From: Streptomyces dysideae
Lineage (GTDB): Bacteria > Actinomycetota > Actinomycetes > Streptomycetales > Streptomycetaceae
DNA length: 64,000 nucleotides
Assembly (NCBI RefSeq): GCF_001514305.1
Contig: NZ_KQ949108.1
Span: 1,966-65,965, forward strand
Reading direction: 5' to 3'
Part shown: positions 42,170-51,370 of the stretch, one piece after another
How the letters are laid out: each line of letters opens with the position of its first letter
How positions within the stretch are numbered: position 1 is the first letter of the stretch
Program-made: the position numbers and the translations under genes
The notes under the pieces: generated by a model
What the model saw: only the letters and a program-made list of their open reading frames with translations
Told to the model about the DNA's origin: nothing
Database searches by the model: none

Positions 42170-43390
42170 CCGCGCGACCGGTTGCGGAGGAGGACCCGGA
42201 CACTGGTGGATCGCCTGCTCGTCGGCCTCCCCCGCCAGAGCGCCGATCAGGTCGCCCAAGTGCGCAGGTTCGTCGGTGCCCACGGCAACGGTGTCGACCA
42301 GCGGGAGGTGGTAGGCCGCCCGGAAAGCCGCCTCTAGGCGGGAGAGCTCTGCGCTGTCCCGGAGGAAGACGCGGGGGTCGATCCGGTCCCACACCCGGGC
42401 GCCCGTGCTGCCTCCGAAGGGGCACATACCCCACACCATGCTGTCGCTCAGGCACCACGCCGCAGTTAGGGCGTCGGCGGCATCAAGCGTTCTGATGCCC
42501 ACCAGCAGGCCGGCGCGGACCATGAGGACGGACGGTCTCGGCATGGTCGTGTCGATCAGATCCGGCAGCGGTGACGGATCCCACGACGCGACACCCCAGG
42601 CCCCGCACATTCCTTTCGCCGAGTTGATGAGGGTGCGGGCGTGATCGCCGTAGACGGCCATCTTCGCAAGTTGGGCGAACGCCTTGCGGTAGTCGGCGAT
42701 TTCGCGAGGTTGCCTGATGTTGATCTCAGCGGTGAGGATCTCCACCACGGCGTGGGCGTCGTCGAAGACGTAGAACGCCTCCAGGGGCCAGATGACGCGC
42801 TGAGCAGTGAAGGGGATGACACCGAGCGAGACCGAGGGCAGCGGCAGGACGTCAAGAAGATGCCGGAGCTGGTTGGTCGTCGTTCCCCGGTCGCCGATCC
42901 GCGAGCGCAGAACCCACTCCTCCAACAGCACGACGAAGCGGTGGCCCCCCTCGTACAGGAACCGACTACGGGCGAGGCGGGCGGCAACGGCTTCGGCGAC
43001 GTCGTTGGGCGTTCCCTGAAAGTCGGTGATCGACTGCATGAGGGCGGTGGCGAAGCCGGCGGTCTGGAAGAACCCGGGAACGGCGTTGGAGCAGTACACG
43101 CGGCACACGGTCGCCTGCTCGTGGAGGGTGTAGAAGTCCTCCTGGACCTTGCGCATTCCGTCTTTGTGAATGCGCCGCCACTCCACATACATGGAGTCGA
43201 CCGCCCGCGCCGTGGCGATCAGATCCGCTGTCTGGTCCCCCGCTCCGCAGTCCGCGCACCAGGCCCTGATGTCCGCGTCGGAGGGTGCGGCGTCGCCCTT
43301 CTGGATGCGGGTCGTCTTCGCCGGATGCCAGCCGCACCGGGCGGAGAGTTCCTTCCCGGTGAGGCCGGCGTCCTGACGGAGGTGCTGCAA
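42170..43390 (-). CDS. XRE-family DUF5753-type regulator with unclear ends
   Basis: The N-terminal part carries an XRE helix-turn-helix (RQDAGLTGKELSARCGWHPAKTTR), followed by a DUF5753 ligand-like domain (VPGFFQTAGFATALM, then VEILTAEINIRQPREIADYRKAFAQL). Such proteins are abundant in Streptomyces and pair with small partner genes. Both ends are odd. The only start in frame is a TTG at 43390 inside the domain, and adding one base near 43405 would join it to an upstream AARE segment. At the other end the frame continues past the usual family end with about 140 coding-like residues and then has no stop for a further 1.4 kb, so the end given is where coding signal fades. Possibly a pseudogene. 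Confidence 0.6.
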
Positions 43391-43462
43391 GCGCTTCGCG
43401 AGGGCTCACGCGCCGCCTGGGCGCTGGACGAGGGGGAGGCGGGCTTGGAGTCGTGCGCGGGA

Positions 43463-43990
43463 TCAGACGGTGAACTTCTCGTGGTCGATGGCGCGCTCCC
43501 ACACAGCCTCGAACGCGGCAACGACCATCTTCACCACGTCGGGGTCCTCGTTGAACGCATGTCCTGCCCAATCGCCGTCACCGGTGAACCAGTGGAACAT
43601 CACCCGCCGGTCGTCGATCAGCCACAGGTCGTTTCCGGGAAGGGCGATGTCGGAGGCGAGACGGCGGGGGAGCCAGCGGACCTGCTCACCGACGGCGACG
43701 TTGACCGGGGTCAGGGCGTGCTCCCACCGGATGTAATCGGTCACTGGCTCGGAGACGATCCGGGCCCGGCGCATCTGGACGCCCCTGGCGACGGTCTCGC
43801 GCACCAGCGGGGTCCAGCCTTGCCAGAACGGCGAATCGGGATCGACGTCGGTCCGACCGGTCCGCAGGAAGTCCTCGAAGCCGGCCTTTTCATTGCCGAC
43901 GCTGTAGATGTCGCGCATCTCCAGATGGACGGCCGTGTACTGGGCGGACCGCAGCAGCTCAGCGAAGTCCGGCACGCCGTTCTGCGACAT
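43463..43990 (-). CDS. DUF6879 family protein
   Basis: This 175-residue cytoplasmic protein belongs to the DUF6879 group, commonly found next to DUF5753 regulators in Streptomyces. Family-like blocks are FEDFLRTGR, GVQMRRARIVSEPVTDYIRWE, and DLWLIDDRRVMFHWF. ATG 43990 has GGAGG six bases upstream. It overlaps the preceding 88-residue gene by 32 bp and is followed by the regulator gene. Function is unknown; a role in signalling with the XRE protein is inferred from conserved pairing. Confidence 0.78.
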   Translation of the reverse strand: MSQNGVPDFAELLRSAQYTAVHLEMRDIYSVGNEKAGFEDFLRTGRTDVDPDSPFWQGWTPLVRETVARGVQMRRARIVSEPVTDYIRWEHALTPVNVAVGEQVRWLPRRLASDIALPGNDLWLIDDRRVMFHWFTGDGDWAGHAFNEDPDVVKMVVAAFEAVWERAIDHEKFTV

Positions 43991-44225
43991 CACACGCCTC
44001 CCTCAGAATCGGCACCATGCGGACCGGGATGCGGATCACCGTCTCGTGCACGGGAATGCCCGTGTCGTGTCCGGTGACCCATTCCGTCTCGCTCACCTGG
44101 GCCCTCAACAGCTTGTCGGCCTCCTCGCCTTGGAGAATGAGGTCGGCCGTCTCTTCCTCCGCCCACACGGTCGGCGAGCCGCCTCCGGTGGTCTCCGGGT
44201 CGATTCCGACGAACTCTAGGGCCAT
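43959..44225 (-). CDS. Small 88-residue protein upstream of DUF6879
   Basis: This acidic protein starts at ATG 44225 after GGGAGGG and overlaps the DUF6879 gene. It has no recognised domain. The end is basic, with VRMVPILREACDVAERR forming a helix. The arrangement small protein, DUF6879, DUF5753 regulator on one strand suggests one regulatory cassette. Confidence 0.62.
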   Translation of the reverse strand: MALEFVGIDPETTGGGSPTVWAEEETADLILQGEEADKLLRAQVSETEWVTGHDTGIPVHETVIRIPVRMVPILREACDVAERRAGLR

Positions 44226-44410
44226 GGTGCCCTCCCGCTTCAAGTCGGTTGCGGGTTCTTGCGTTGCGACGCTTCCCGAGCGGTTGTGCCGGGTCAAGGA
44301 AGCGTGGCGTTCTTCGCATCAACATGGCCAGTCCACGCGGAATGTAGTACGCCGATCATCCAGTCCATGTCCACAGTCACGTCGCTGCGTCCTCCTGCGT
44401 CGCCCACCAC

Positions 44411-44749
44411 GTGGCAGCGCAACTACCCTCATGCTGCCCAGACTTCCCGGCGTCGCCGCCCTTTCGGATCAGCTCAGAACCGGAACTGGAGCGGCACCGC
44501 TGTTCAGTCCATACAGCAGACGGTGGGGGGCTCATCTTCGACACACCCGTCTGGTGGGGCATCTGCCGCCTGTACAACGGCGGCCGGTTCAAGCACCACG
44601 CGCCGTTCATCGAGCGCCGCCGCGACGGACTGTGCCTGCGCACCGGCGACTTCCTCCGCTCCCGGGGCTGGGCGATCGACGAGGAGCTGTGGGCCATCGA
44701 CGGCACGGACTGCTCACCGTGCGACGACAAGGTCCCCGACAGCCACTGA
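44411..44749 (+). CDS. Hypothetical Cys-rich protein, start uncertain
   Basis: The last 75 codons (from about 44520) have very strong third-position GC bias and encode TPVWWGICRLYNGG and HHAPFIERRRDGLCLRTGDF, ending with a Cys-x-x-Cys-like DCSPCDDK. The first 35 codons are weaker, no ribosome site is seen at the GTG, and the true start may be further in. I do not recognise the family. A strong hairpin follows the stop. Confidence 0.5.
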   Translation: MAAQLPSCCPDFPASPPFRISSEPELERHRCSVHTADGGGLIFDTPVWWGICRLYNGGRFKHHAPFIERRRDGLCLRTGDFLRSRGWAIDEELWAIDGTDCSPCDDKVPDSH

Positions 44750-44764
44750 CCCCGGTTACAGTCG

Positions 44765-44796
44765 CCCCCGCCCTCACGGCTCCCCGAGGGCGGGGG
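44765..44796 (+). terminator. Hairpin between the hypothetical gene and the methyltransferase gene
   Basis: CCCCCGCCCTC and GAGGGCGGGGG form an 11-bp perfect stem with a 10-base loop, 16 bp after the stop codon at 44749. Confidence 0.6.
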
Positions 44797-44827
44797 CTCC
44801 CGCATCCCGACGACCAGAGGAACAGCT

Positions 44828-45481
44828 GTGCCCGTACCGCACGACATCGCCGCCGAGACCGAACTGTGGGACGCCTACGCCGAGTCCGCGTTCAAGGACG
44901 ACGCCGAGCCGTCGTTCTGCTGGACCCAGTACGCCGGCCACGGCCCCGGCCCCGAACTCCTCGGCAGCCCGAAGACCGTGCTGGAGATCGGATGCGGCAC
45001 CGGCCGCGCCCTCGCCCACCTCGCGCGACAAGGCGTCAACGCCACCGGGGTCGACCTGTCGCCGCGCATGGTGGCGCTCGCGGGCGAGAAGTGGGCGCCG
45101 CTCGGGGTGCGGATCGAGCCGGGAGAGATCGTCGATTGGCTCGCCGCCGACGAGGGGCGGTACGACGCCGTGTACTCCATCTTCGGCGCGGCCTGGTTCA
45201 CCGACCCGTCCCGCCTCTTCCCCCTCGTCCACAAGCACCTCGTCCCGGGCGGCGTCTTCGTGTTCTCCCAGCCGCCGGCCATCCCGGGCGCCTACGGGCC
45301 GCAGGGCATGTACAAGGGCGGGTTCGCGGGGAAGGCCATGTTCACGTACCGGTACAGCTACAAGCCCGCAGTGTGGGAGCGGCACCTGTTCCGGGCTGGT
45401 TTCACGTCCGCTGAGGCGACGGTGGTGGATGCCCCGAAAGCCGGGCACATCGGCACGCTCGTCGTCCAGGCCCGCGCCTGA
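44828..45481 (+). CDS. Class I SAM-dependent methyltransferase
   Basis: This 217-residue Rossmann-fold methyltransferase has SAM motif I as VLEIGCGTGRALAHL, an acidic residue after the next strand (GVDLS), and a LVPGGVFVFSQPP post-motif strand. It follows the GTG at 44828 after AGGAACAG. Substrate unknown; neighbours do not suggest a pathway. Confidence 0.85.
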   Translation: MPVPHDIAAETELWDAYAESAFKDDAEPSFCWTQYAGHGPGPELLGSPKTVLEIGCGTGRALAHLARQGVNATGVDLSPRMVALAGEKWAPLGVRIEPGEIVDWLAADEGRYDAVYSIFGAAWFTDPSRLFPLVHKHLVPGGVFVFSQPPAIPGAYGPQGMYKGGFAGKAMFTYRYSYKPAVWERHLFRAGFTSAEATVVDAPKAGHIGTLVVQARA

Positions 45482-45520
45482 CAGTCGCGTCACGGCCCGG
45501 CCGGGATCCTCCGTAGCCGA

Positions 45521-45544
45521 CCGGGGCCACTTCATGGCCCCCGG
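45521..45544. terminator. Bidirectional hairpin between convergent genes
   Basis: CCGGGGCCA and TGGCCCCCGG form a 9-bp stem with one bulge, located between the convergent methyltransferase (ends 45481) and nuclease (ends 45603) genes. Confidence 0.5.
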
Positions 45545-45602
45545 AATGCCCCTGGCCGGTGGCTGCGGAGGACGTTGGGGTGTCAGGTCTCCCGGTGCCC
45601 GC

Positions 45603-46949
45603 TCAGAACAGTGCCAGGCCCTCGCCGCTGGTGTCCGCGATGACTGGGCGGGACTGGGCGGGGAGGCCGTCCACGCGGTCGGGACCGGCCGCAGCGGCCA
45701 CGGCGGGGGCCGTCTCGGCCAACCAGATGCGAAACCGTTCGACGGCTTCGCGGTAGGGGACTCGCGCCAGGACACGGTGCTCGCCGGAGGGGCAGCAGTC
45801 GACGGCGACAGTGAGCAGGCAGGAACGGGGCGCGTTCTGACTGCCCGTCCAGGACACACGCAGAACACCGCACGGCGTGCGCCCGCGGGGGGCTCGGTGG
45901 GTCGGGCGCAGCGATCGGCAGGCTATGTGGGCGGTCCATGCGGCGAGGTGCGGCAGGGGCAGGGTGGTGCGGGCGCGGCAGCCGGGGCAGCGGTGCCAGT
46001 GGCGGAGCCAGTCGTCGGTGTCGGTGTGGAAGAGGCGTGTGTAGCGGTTCGCCACCCGGATGTCGTTGCTGTACAGGTGGTCGGGACGTTCCAGTGTGTT
46101 GCAGGACTGGCAGACGGGGGCGCGGACGTAGCCGTGTTCGTGGCAGTGGTCGAGCACGGTGGCGGGCGCAGTGCGGCAGACGGCGCACGCCCACCCGGCC
46201 ACCCTGCGGGAGGTACCCGGCTTCCTGCTGAGCACCGAGTACAGCTGGCCTTCCAGCTCTGCGTTGTACGGGCGCGGTGAGGCGGTGGGGCCCTCGGGGC
46301 TCGTCGTCTGCCGACCGTCGACGTCTCGCCGACCGTCGGCGTCTCGGGCCCGCCGGGGGTGGGAGGGCGGCTCGGTGGCGGCTGCGCCTGCCCGGCGGGA
46401 CCGCGCGGCTTGCACCCACCGCGCTTCGGCGTGCTCGGCCGCGTCGAGCAGCCTGACCACGGCGCGCGGCAGCCACCACGTGCGCTGCGTCCCGTCGCGC
46501 GTCTGCTCCACGAGCATCAGTCGCCAGTCGATCCCCGCCAGATGGTACGGCCGGCCGAGGTCACGTCGTGGTGCCCGCTCGGGGCCGCCCGGCTCCCGCA
46601 GTTCCCCCGTGATGCGCCGGCGCCAACGCAGCGGCGTCTCCTCGTCGCACTCCTGCCTCGGCGCCCCACGAAACGGACCGATGCGGACCAGGTCCTGCCG
46701 GTCCACTCCCACCGCGTTCAGTTCCGCGGCCGCCCGGCGCACCTCACCCTCCGGGACACTCCACTGACCGCCGCTCGCCCTCACCGTCGCCACCGCATGG
46801 CCGCCGAGCAGGACGTACCCCACCCGGGCATGGGCAGGAGAGCAGGTGAATGCCCCAGAAGCCGTCGGCACAGCACTGTCGGCCGTCAGATCGACCCACA
46901 GAGCGTCCGCGGCACCCAGGGTGATCAGGCCGTCCGTGCGACCGGGCAT
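45603..46949 (-). CDS. HNH / endonuclease VII-like nuclease
   Basis: This protein of about 448 residues has a central endonuclease VII-type HNH domain: a zinc pair CAVC, then LDHCHEHG with catalytic Asp-His, then CQSCNTLE. A second zinc-like pair follows in HWHRCPGCRA. The N-terminal half is not recognised. T4 endonuclease VII resolves branched DNA, but most bacterial relatives are uncharacterised. I prefer ATG 46949 because GGAG lies eight bases upstream; 46964 and 46970 are alternatives. It stands alone, possibly of mobile or phage origin. Confidence 0.75.
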   Translation of the reverse strand: MPGRTDGLITLGAADALWVDLTADSAVPTASGAFTCSPAHARVGYVLLGGHAVATVRASGGQWSVPEGEVRRAAAELNAVGVDRQDLVRIGPFRGAPRQECDEETPLRWRRRITGELREPGGPERAPRRDLGRPYHLAGIDWRLMLVEQTRDGTQRTWWLPRAVVRLLDAAEHAEARWVQAARSRRAGAAATEPPSHPRRARDADGRRDVDGRQTTSPEGPTASPRPYNAELEGQLYSVLSRKPGTSRRVAGWACAVCRTAPATVLDHCHEHGYVRAPVCQSCNTLERPDHLYSNDIRVANRYTRLFHTDTDDWLRHWHRCPGCRARTTLPLPHLAAWTAHIACRSLRPTHRAPRGRTPCGVLRVSWTGSQNAPRSCLLTVAVDCCPSGEHRVLARVPYREAVERFRIWLAETAPAVAAAAGPDRVDGLPAQSRPVIADTSGEGLALF

Positions 46950-47354
46950 GACACGCTCCGACATGCCCACAGGCTAACGGCGCAGACGCGGCAACGGGTC
47001 TCCAAGCGCCTCGGTCAGCCGGGCCGCCGCCCGCAACTCGGCGGCGACGTCGCGTCGTGCGACTTCCGATCACCTCGCGTGACGGCAAGATCCCCGTACC
47101 GTCCACGAGTTCATGTACAAGATCATAAACAAAGTCGACGATACCCGGGACCGCCTACTGGTATCCCGGAGTCGGCCGTCCAGGTCCTGAAGGCCGAATA
47201 CGACGCTGCCCGGGCCCCGCGTCCGGCTTCTCCGTCCACCCCCTCCTCGTACCGCTCGTCAATGAGCTGGGGGGCGAGGACGAGTCGTGACCGCCGGCCG
47301 GGCATCTCACGGCACGTAAGCAGTCGGCGAAGCCGCGTTGTTACCCTCCGCGCC
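46950..47354. other. Gap of about 400 bp with no confident gene
   Basis: A short minus-strand frame (47123-47356, 77 residues) with LVLAPQLIDERYEEGVDGEAG resembles a helix-turn-helix fragment but has weak coding bias and no clear start context. The AT-richer stretch at 47100-47140 may hold promoters. I would not annotate a gene here. Confidence 0.4.
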
Positions 47355-47618
47355 ATGCCTCATTCAGCAGCGCGGGAGATGCGCTCTCCGATCCTTTCGA
47401 TCCACCCATACGTACCGGCCATCGAGCAACAGAGCGATGTGATCTGCTCCATGGCCTCGCGCGGCGACTGCGACCACAAGCTCGTCGCGGAAGTGCGACC
47501 CGAGTTCAGCGACGGCACCTCTCCCCGCTGGCGGGTGTGCGGCGAGTGGCTGACCAGCCACCCGTCAGCCATCGCCCACATCACCACGAACGGCTTCCAG
47601 GAGCCCGCCGTCCCTTGA
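47355..47618 (+). CDS. Hypothetical 87-residue protein
   Basis: The second half of this frame has strong third-position GC bias (CDHKLVAEVRPEFSDGTSPRWRVCGEWL) and two Cys-x-rich spots, but no known domain. The start is uncertain: ATG 47355 is the longest within the coding signal and has no clear ribosome site. Low-confidence but probably real. Confidence 0.45.
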   Translation: MPHSAAREMRSPILSIHPYVPAIEQQSDVICSMASRGDCDHKLVAEVRPEFSDGTSPRWRVCGEWLTSHPSAIAHITTNGFQEPAVP

Positions 47619-47648
47619 CGGGTCAGTGCCGGAGCCCTGCGGCGGCGA

Positions 47649-47876
47649 CTACGCCGGCCGATACACGGCCTGGTCCGGGTCCGGCCTCACGATCACACCG
47701 TCCTGGGCGAGCTCGCGCAGGTTGCGGCGGGCCTCCTTGCCCGCGGCTTCGTCGTCCGCCGGCCGGTACCCGGCGACTCGTAGAGCCAGTACGGCACGTT
47801 CGGTGTCCCAGGTGCCTCCCAGCGCCTGGATCACCGCGGCGAGCGCCTGCTTGTGCGTCAGCGGCTTCTCGGTCAT
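47649..47876 (-). CDS. Small 75-residue winged-helix-like protein
   Basis: ATG 47876 follows GGGGAGGG. The peptide has two helices (THKQALAAVIQALGG, then RNLRELAQDGVIVRPDPDQAVYR) in a pattern like a small winged helix. It stands next to the DUF2326 remnant. Function unknown. Confidence 0.6.
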   Translation of the reverse strand: MTEKPLTHKQALAAVIQALGGTWDTERAVLALRVAGYRPADDEAAGKEARRNLRELAQDGVIVRPDPDQAVYRPA

Positions 47877-47946
47877 CTCACCCTCCCCTTCCGAAAACCG
47901 CCACAGCATGACACAAGGCGGCAGGGCTCCTCCTGGTCGGATCAGC

Positions 47947-48246
47947 TCAGAAGCGGAAACCGAAGAGACCGCCCTCCTCGCTCTCATCCGTCAGCCGTGG
48001 CTCGATGATGCGGTCCTCGACGCTGAAGCCACGCTGGACCGCCTTGGAAAGGTCGTCGGAGTTGAGGATGACGATGTACTGCATGTCCTCGTCCTCGGCG
48101 ACCTCGGCCGCCAGCGTGAGCGCTGCGGCGATCTGCCGATCATCGACGCCGTCGAAGAGGTGACTGTCGTGCACCAGGAAGTCGGGCCCGCGTCCGTGGC
48201 GGCGGGCGATGACCGCGACGGTGAGGTCGAACCACAACTCCGGTGA
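47947..48246 (-). pseudogene. DUF2326 protein, C-terminal remnant
   Basis: The last 98 or so residues of a DUF2326-type SMC-like protein remain, with FLVHDSHLFDGVDDRQIAAAL (the Walker B-like region), VILNSDDL and the typical end EEGGLFGFRF. These proteins are the ATPase part of ABC three-component (ABC-3C) gene sets linked to phage defence. Everything upstream of about 48246, including Walker A, is gone. There a plus-strand nuclease remnant begins, so the two 5' ends were removed together. Confidence 0.75.
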
Positions 48247-48690
48247 ATGGCGGCTGGCCGCTCCGCTGAGGGGTATGGACCCGCAGGACGCCTGGGCGGA
48301 ACTGCGCGGACAGTTCGTCCGGGCCTTCGACGCCGTCGGGGCACCAGCGCCTCGACCTTCCGGCCCGATCTCCTGCTCAGCCTTCCAGAACTTCCAGGAC
48401 ACGACACGGCACGACGCACGCTGCTGCCCGTGGACGCCAAGTACAAGCGCTACGACCGCCACGGCGTGAGCGCGGCCGACGTCCACCAGCTCCTCACCTA
48501 CAGCAGCGGATACGCGTCCGCCGACGCCCCGACGGCCGTCATCGTCCATTCCCAACCGGGCAGTCACACCCAGCGGACCCTGCAAGTGCGCGGCCCCAAA
48601 GGCCTGTTGGACGTCATCCACGTCCTCGGTGTCGACACCCGCAGCACGCCTGAGCAGGCGACGGCCTGGATCGGCTCGGTACTGCGCTGA
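48247..48690 (+). pseudogene. PD-(D/E)XK nuclease, C-terminal remnant
   Basis: From about 48345 the frame encodes FRPDLLLSL, then LLPVDAKYKRYD, which together give the PD...DxK nuclease core, followed by VHQLLTYSSGYA. This is like the McrC/DUF2357-type restriction nucleases. The first 100 bases are in a different frame (QDAWAELRGQFVRAFDAVGA), so at least one frameshift is present, and all of the N-terminal domain is missing. It lies head to head with the DUF2326 remnant. Confidence 0.68.
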
Positions 48691-48849
48691 CCATCAGACG
48701 CTACCCAGTCGGCGACAGCGGCCCAGGACGGTGAGGCGCCTGCGGGACGGGTCCGCTCGGTGGATCGGGCGCCCCAGCGCATCTCCGTTCCGAGCCGGAC
48801 ACCCGAACACATGTACACACATCCGTCCACAGTGAATTCATAGAAGTCT

Positions 48850-48864
48850 GTTGACGACGCTAAC
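48850..48864. promoter_or_regulatory. Operator-like palindrome before the ATPase operon
   Basis: GTTGACGACGCTAAC lies in an imperfect dyad, CTGTTGACG and CGCTAACAG around a central A. It matches 13 of 15 bases in front of the DNA methylase gene (59711-59725). TTGACG inside it could serve as a -35 box, with CATGCT 18 bases downstream, so a bound protein would block transcription. Confidence 0.55.
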
Positions 48865-48964
48865 AGGCTTCCGTCATGCTCGGATCGACAACGGCTCACC
48901 GTCCCCTCGCGTCGCCTTGGGCACGCCCGCCGCAGCCATCCAGAGCACCCAAGGAAGCCGAGCC

Positions 48965-51370
48965 ATGAGCGACACCACCAGTCTCCGTGACCTGCTCCTC
49001 GCCCGTTTGCCCGGATCAGGGCTCTCCGCCGAGGAACAGGCCCTGCTGCGCGATCTGCTGCCTGCCACTCAGTCCCGGAGCGGTGCCCGTTCCGGGACCG
49101 TGTACATGCGGTCCATCACGGCCTCGGGCTGGCGCGGTATCGGGCCCGCCGCCACTGTCCGGCTGAAGCCCGGCCCCGGTCTGACGCTGGTGGCGGGCCG
49201 CAACGGCTCCGGCAAGTCGAGCTTCGCCGAGGCCGCGGAGATGGCCTTGACGGGCGACAACTTCCGCTGGCAGGGGCGCACTCAGGTATGGAAGAAGGGC
49301 TGGCGCAACCTCCACGAGCACTCCGCCCCCGAGGTCGCGGTGGAGCTCGGCTTCGACGTCGGCAGTGACGGTGAGGGCGCCAAGGAGCCCGTGACCGTAC
49401 GCCGGGTCTGGTACGGCGAAGGGCTCGAGGAGTCCCGCACCGTCGTGGAGGAAGCCGGACAGGCCACCGGCGAAGTCGTGCACGACGTGATCGACGCCGA
49501 GCAACTGTCGCTGTACCGGCCGTTTCTCCCGTACACCCAGCTCGGTGCGGTGATCAACGGGCCGCTGACCACCTTGCACGACGAGATCTCCCGGATCCTC
49601 GGCCTCGAACTGCTCAGTGACACCGACGCGGCGGCACGGGCTCGGGCCAAGACCCTGACCGACACCGAGAACGCCGCGAAGGCCCTCACCGCCACCGTGA
49701 TCCAGGAGTTGTCGGAGGTGGACGACCCGCGCGCCAAGGAAGCGATCACGGCTCTCTCCGGCAGGAGCCCCGACCTGGACGCCGTCCGGGCACTGTTGCA
49801 GGGCCACGGCGCCGCCGACGAGGCGCACCTCGCCCGACTGCGCCGGCTGGCCGATCTGGAGCGCCCGGACCGGCCGTTGATCGCGAAGGCCGTGACCCGG
49901 CTGCGCTCGGCGGCCGCCGCGGCCGACGACGCACGCCACGGGTCCGCCGAGGATGCCCGGCAGTTGATCAAACTGCTCGACGCCGCGCTGGAACACCGCC
50001 GCCGCCATCCCGATGTCTCCGGCTGCCCCGTATGCGGCAGCACGGACCTCTTGGACCGCTCCTGGGCGGAACGGACGCGCGCGCAGGTCGAAAGGCTCCA
50101 GACAGAGGCCGCCGAGGCCGAGGCGGCACACCGCGAACTCGTGCACTCGGTGCGGGAGGTGCACGATCTGATGCGTCCGGCCCCCGCCTGGCTCCAGGCC
50201 GACGAGCCCTCCCTCGCCACGCTCTGGCGGGATCTGGTCGCCTGCCGCACGGTTCGTGACCCGCGCGAGCTGGCCGACCGTGCGGAACGCGCCGAGGCAG
50301 TCCTCGGCGATGCCTGTGATCAGGTCCGTGAGGACGCCCGCCGACGCGTCACGGCGCAGGACGGCCGCTGGCAGCCCGTGGCCGTACGCCTGTCCGCATG
50401 GTTGGGACAGGCGGAGGCCGCGCAGGCGGCGAAGCCCGCCCTCAAGCAGGTCAAGGCCGTACGCGCCTGGGTGCGGGCGCTCACCGACGAGTTGCGGGAC
50501 GCCCGCTTCAAGCCGTTCGCCGACCAGTCCGGGCAGATCTGGCGACTGTTGTGCGAGCGCAGCAGCGTCTTGCTGGGTGCGATCGGGCTCACGGGTGTCG
50601 GTCCGCAGCGGCAGGTCAGTCTTCCCGTCTCCGTGGACGATGCCGACGCGCCCGCCTTCGGCGTCATGAGCCAGGGCGAACTGCACTCACTCGCCCTCTC
50701 CCTGTTCATCCCGCGGGCCACCCACCAGGACAGTCCCTTCGGTTTCCTGGTCATCGACGACCCGGTGCAGTCCATGGACCCGGAGAAGGTCGACGGCCTC
50801 GCCAAGGTTCTCGACCTGTACGCGCAGCACCGGCAGGTCGTCGTCTTCACCCACGACACCCGGCTCGAAGAGGCCATCCAGCGCCTCGGTCTGAGGGCGA
50901 CGGTCATGCGGGTGTCCCGGCAGACCGACTCGGTCGTTCACGTCTCTTCCGTCAGCGACCCGGTGAGCCAGGCCCTGGCGGAGGCACGGGCCATCGCCCT
51001 CGATCCGCACCTGCCGCCGGAAGTCGCCGACCGGGTGCTCCCCTCCATGTGCCGTCTGGCGCTGGAGGCCGCCTACCAGGACACCGCGCGGCGTGCCCTG
51101 CGCGAGGCCGGCGTCGGGCAGCACGCCATCCAGGAGCGGGTCACCCGGCCTGGGCCCCTCACCGGCCTCGCGGCCCTCGCGATGGGCATACGGGGCAAGG
51201 AGGGGCGCGAGGTGCTGGACGCCGTCGCCCGTGACCACGGCCCGTGGGCCCGGGAGTTGATCCAGGGGCTGAACCAGGCATCGCACCAGGCGCCGGCCAC
51301 GCCCGTCGGTGACCGCGTGGCCCTGGTCGACCGTACGCAGCGGCTCGCCAAGGAGGTGCTGGCCCGGTGA
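48965..51370 (+). CDS. SMC/RecF-like AAA ATPase of a defence-type operon
   Basis: This 801-residue ABC-type ATPase has a Walker A (AGRNGSGKSS, about residue 77), a long helical middle with a single Cys pair CPVC near 353 like half a zinc hook, and a Walker B (FLVIDDPVQSMD, about 594) with the following VVVFTHD switch. This head-coil-head plan is shared by RecF, SbcC and the ATPases of several anti-phage systems. AAGGAAG precedes ATG 48965. Its stop overlaps the GTG of the 131-residue partner (GTGA). An operator-like site shared with the methylase gene is upstream. I cannot name a described system. Confidence 0.82.
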   Translation: MSDTTSLRDLLLARLPGSGLSAEEQALLRDLLPATQSRSGARSGTVYMRSITASGWRGIGPAATVRLKPGPGLTLVAGRNGSGKSSFAEAAEMALTGDNFRWQGRTQVWKKGWRNLHEHSAPEVAVELGFDVGSDGEGAKEPVTVRRVWYGEGLEESRTVVEEAGQATGEVVHDVIDAEQLSLYRPFLPYTQLGAVINGPLTTLHDEISRILGLELLSDTDAAARARAKTLTDTENAAKALTATVIQELSEVDDPRAKEAITALSGRSPDLDAVRALLQGHGAADEAHLARLRRLADLERPDRPLIAKAVTRLRSAAAAADDARHGSAEDARQLIKLLDAALEHRRRHPDVSGCPVCGSTDLLDRSWAERTRAQVERLQTEAAEAEAAHRELVHSVREVHDLMRPAPAWLQADEPSLATLWRDLVACRTVRDPRELADRAERAEAVLGDACDQVREDARRRVTAQDGRWQPVAVRLSAWLGQAEAAQAAKPALKQVKAVRAWVRALTDELRDARFKPFADQSGQIWRLLCERSSVLLGAIGLTGVGPQRQVSLPVSVDDADAPAFGVMSQGELHSLALSLFIPRATHQDSPFGFLVIDDPVQSMDPEKVDGLAKVLDLYAQHRQVVVFTHDTRLEEAIQRLGLRATVMRVSRQTDSVVHVSSVSDPVSQALAEARAIALDPHLPPEVADRVLPSMCRLALEAAYQDTARRALREAGVGQHAIQERVTRPGPLTGLAALAMGIRGKEGREVLDAVARDHGPWARELIQGLNQASHQAPATPVGDRVALVDRTQRLAKEVLAR

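Noticed and set aside
44465..47952. Exact 15-bp repeat CGGATCAGCTCAGAA at 44465-44479 and 47938-47952
   Set aside because: It could mark a duplicated end of a DUF2326 gene, but the flanks differ and a single 15-bp match in 64 kb of skewed composition is not convincing.
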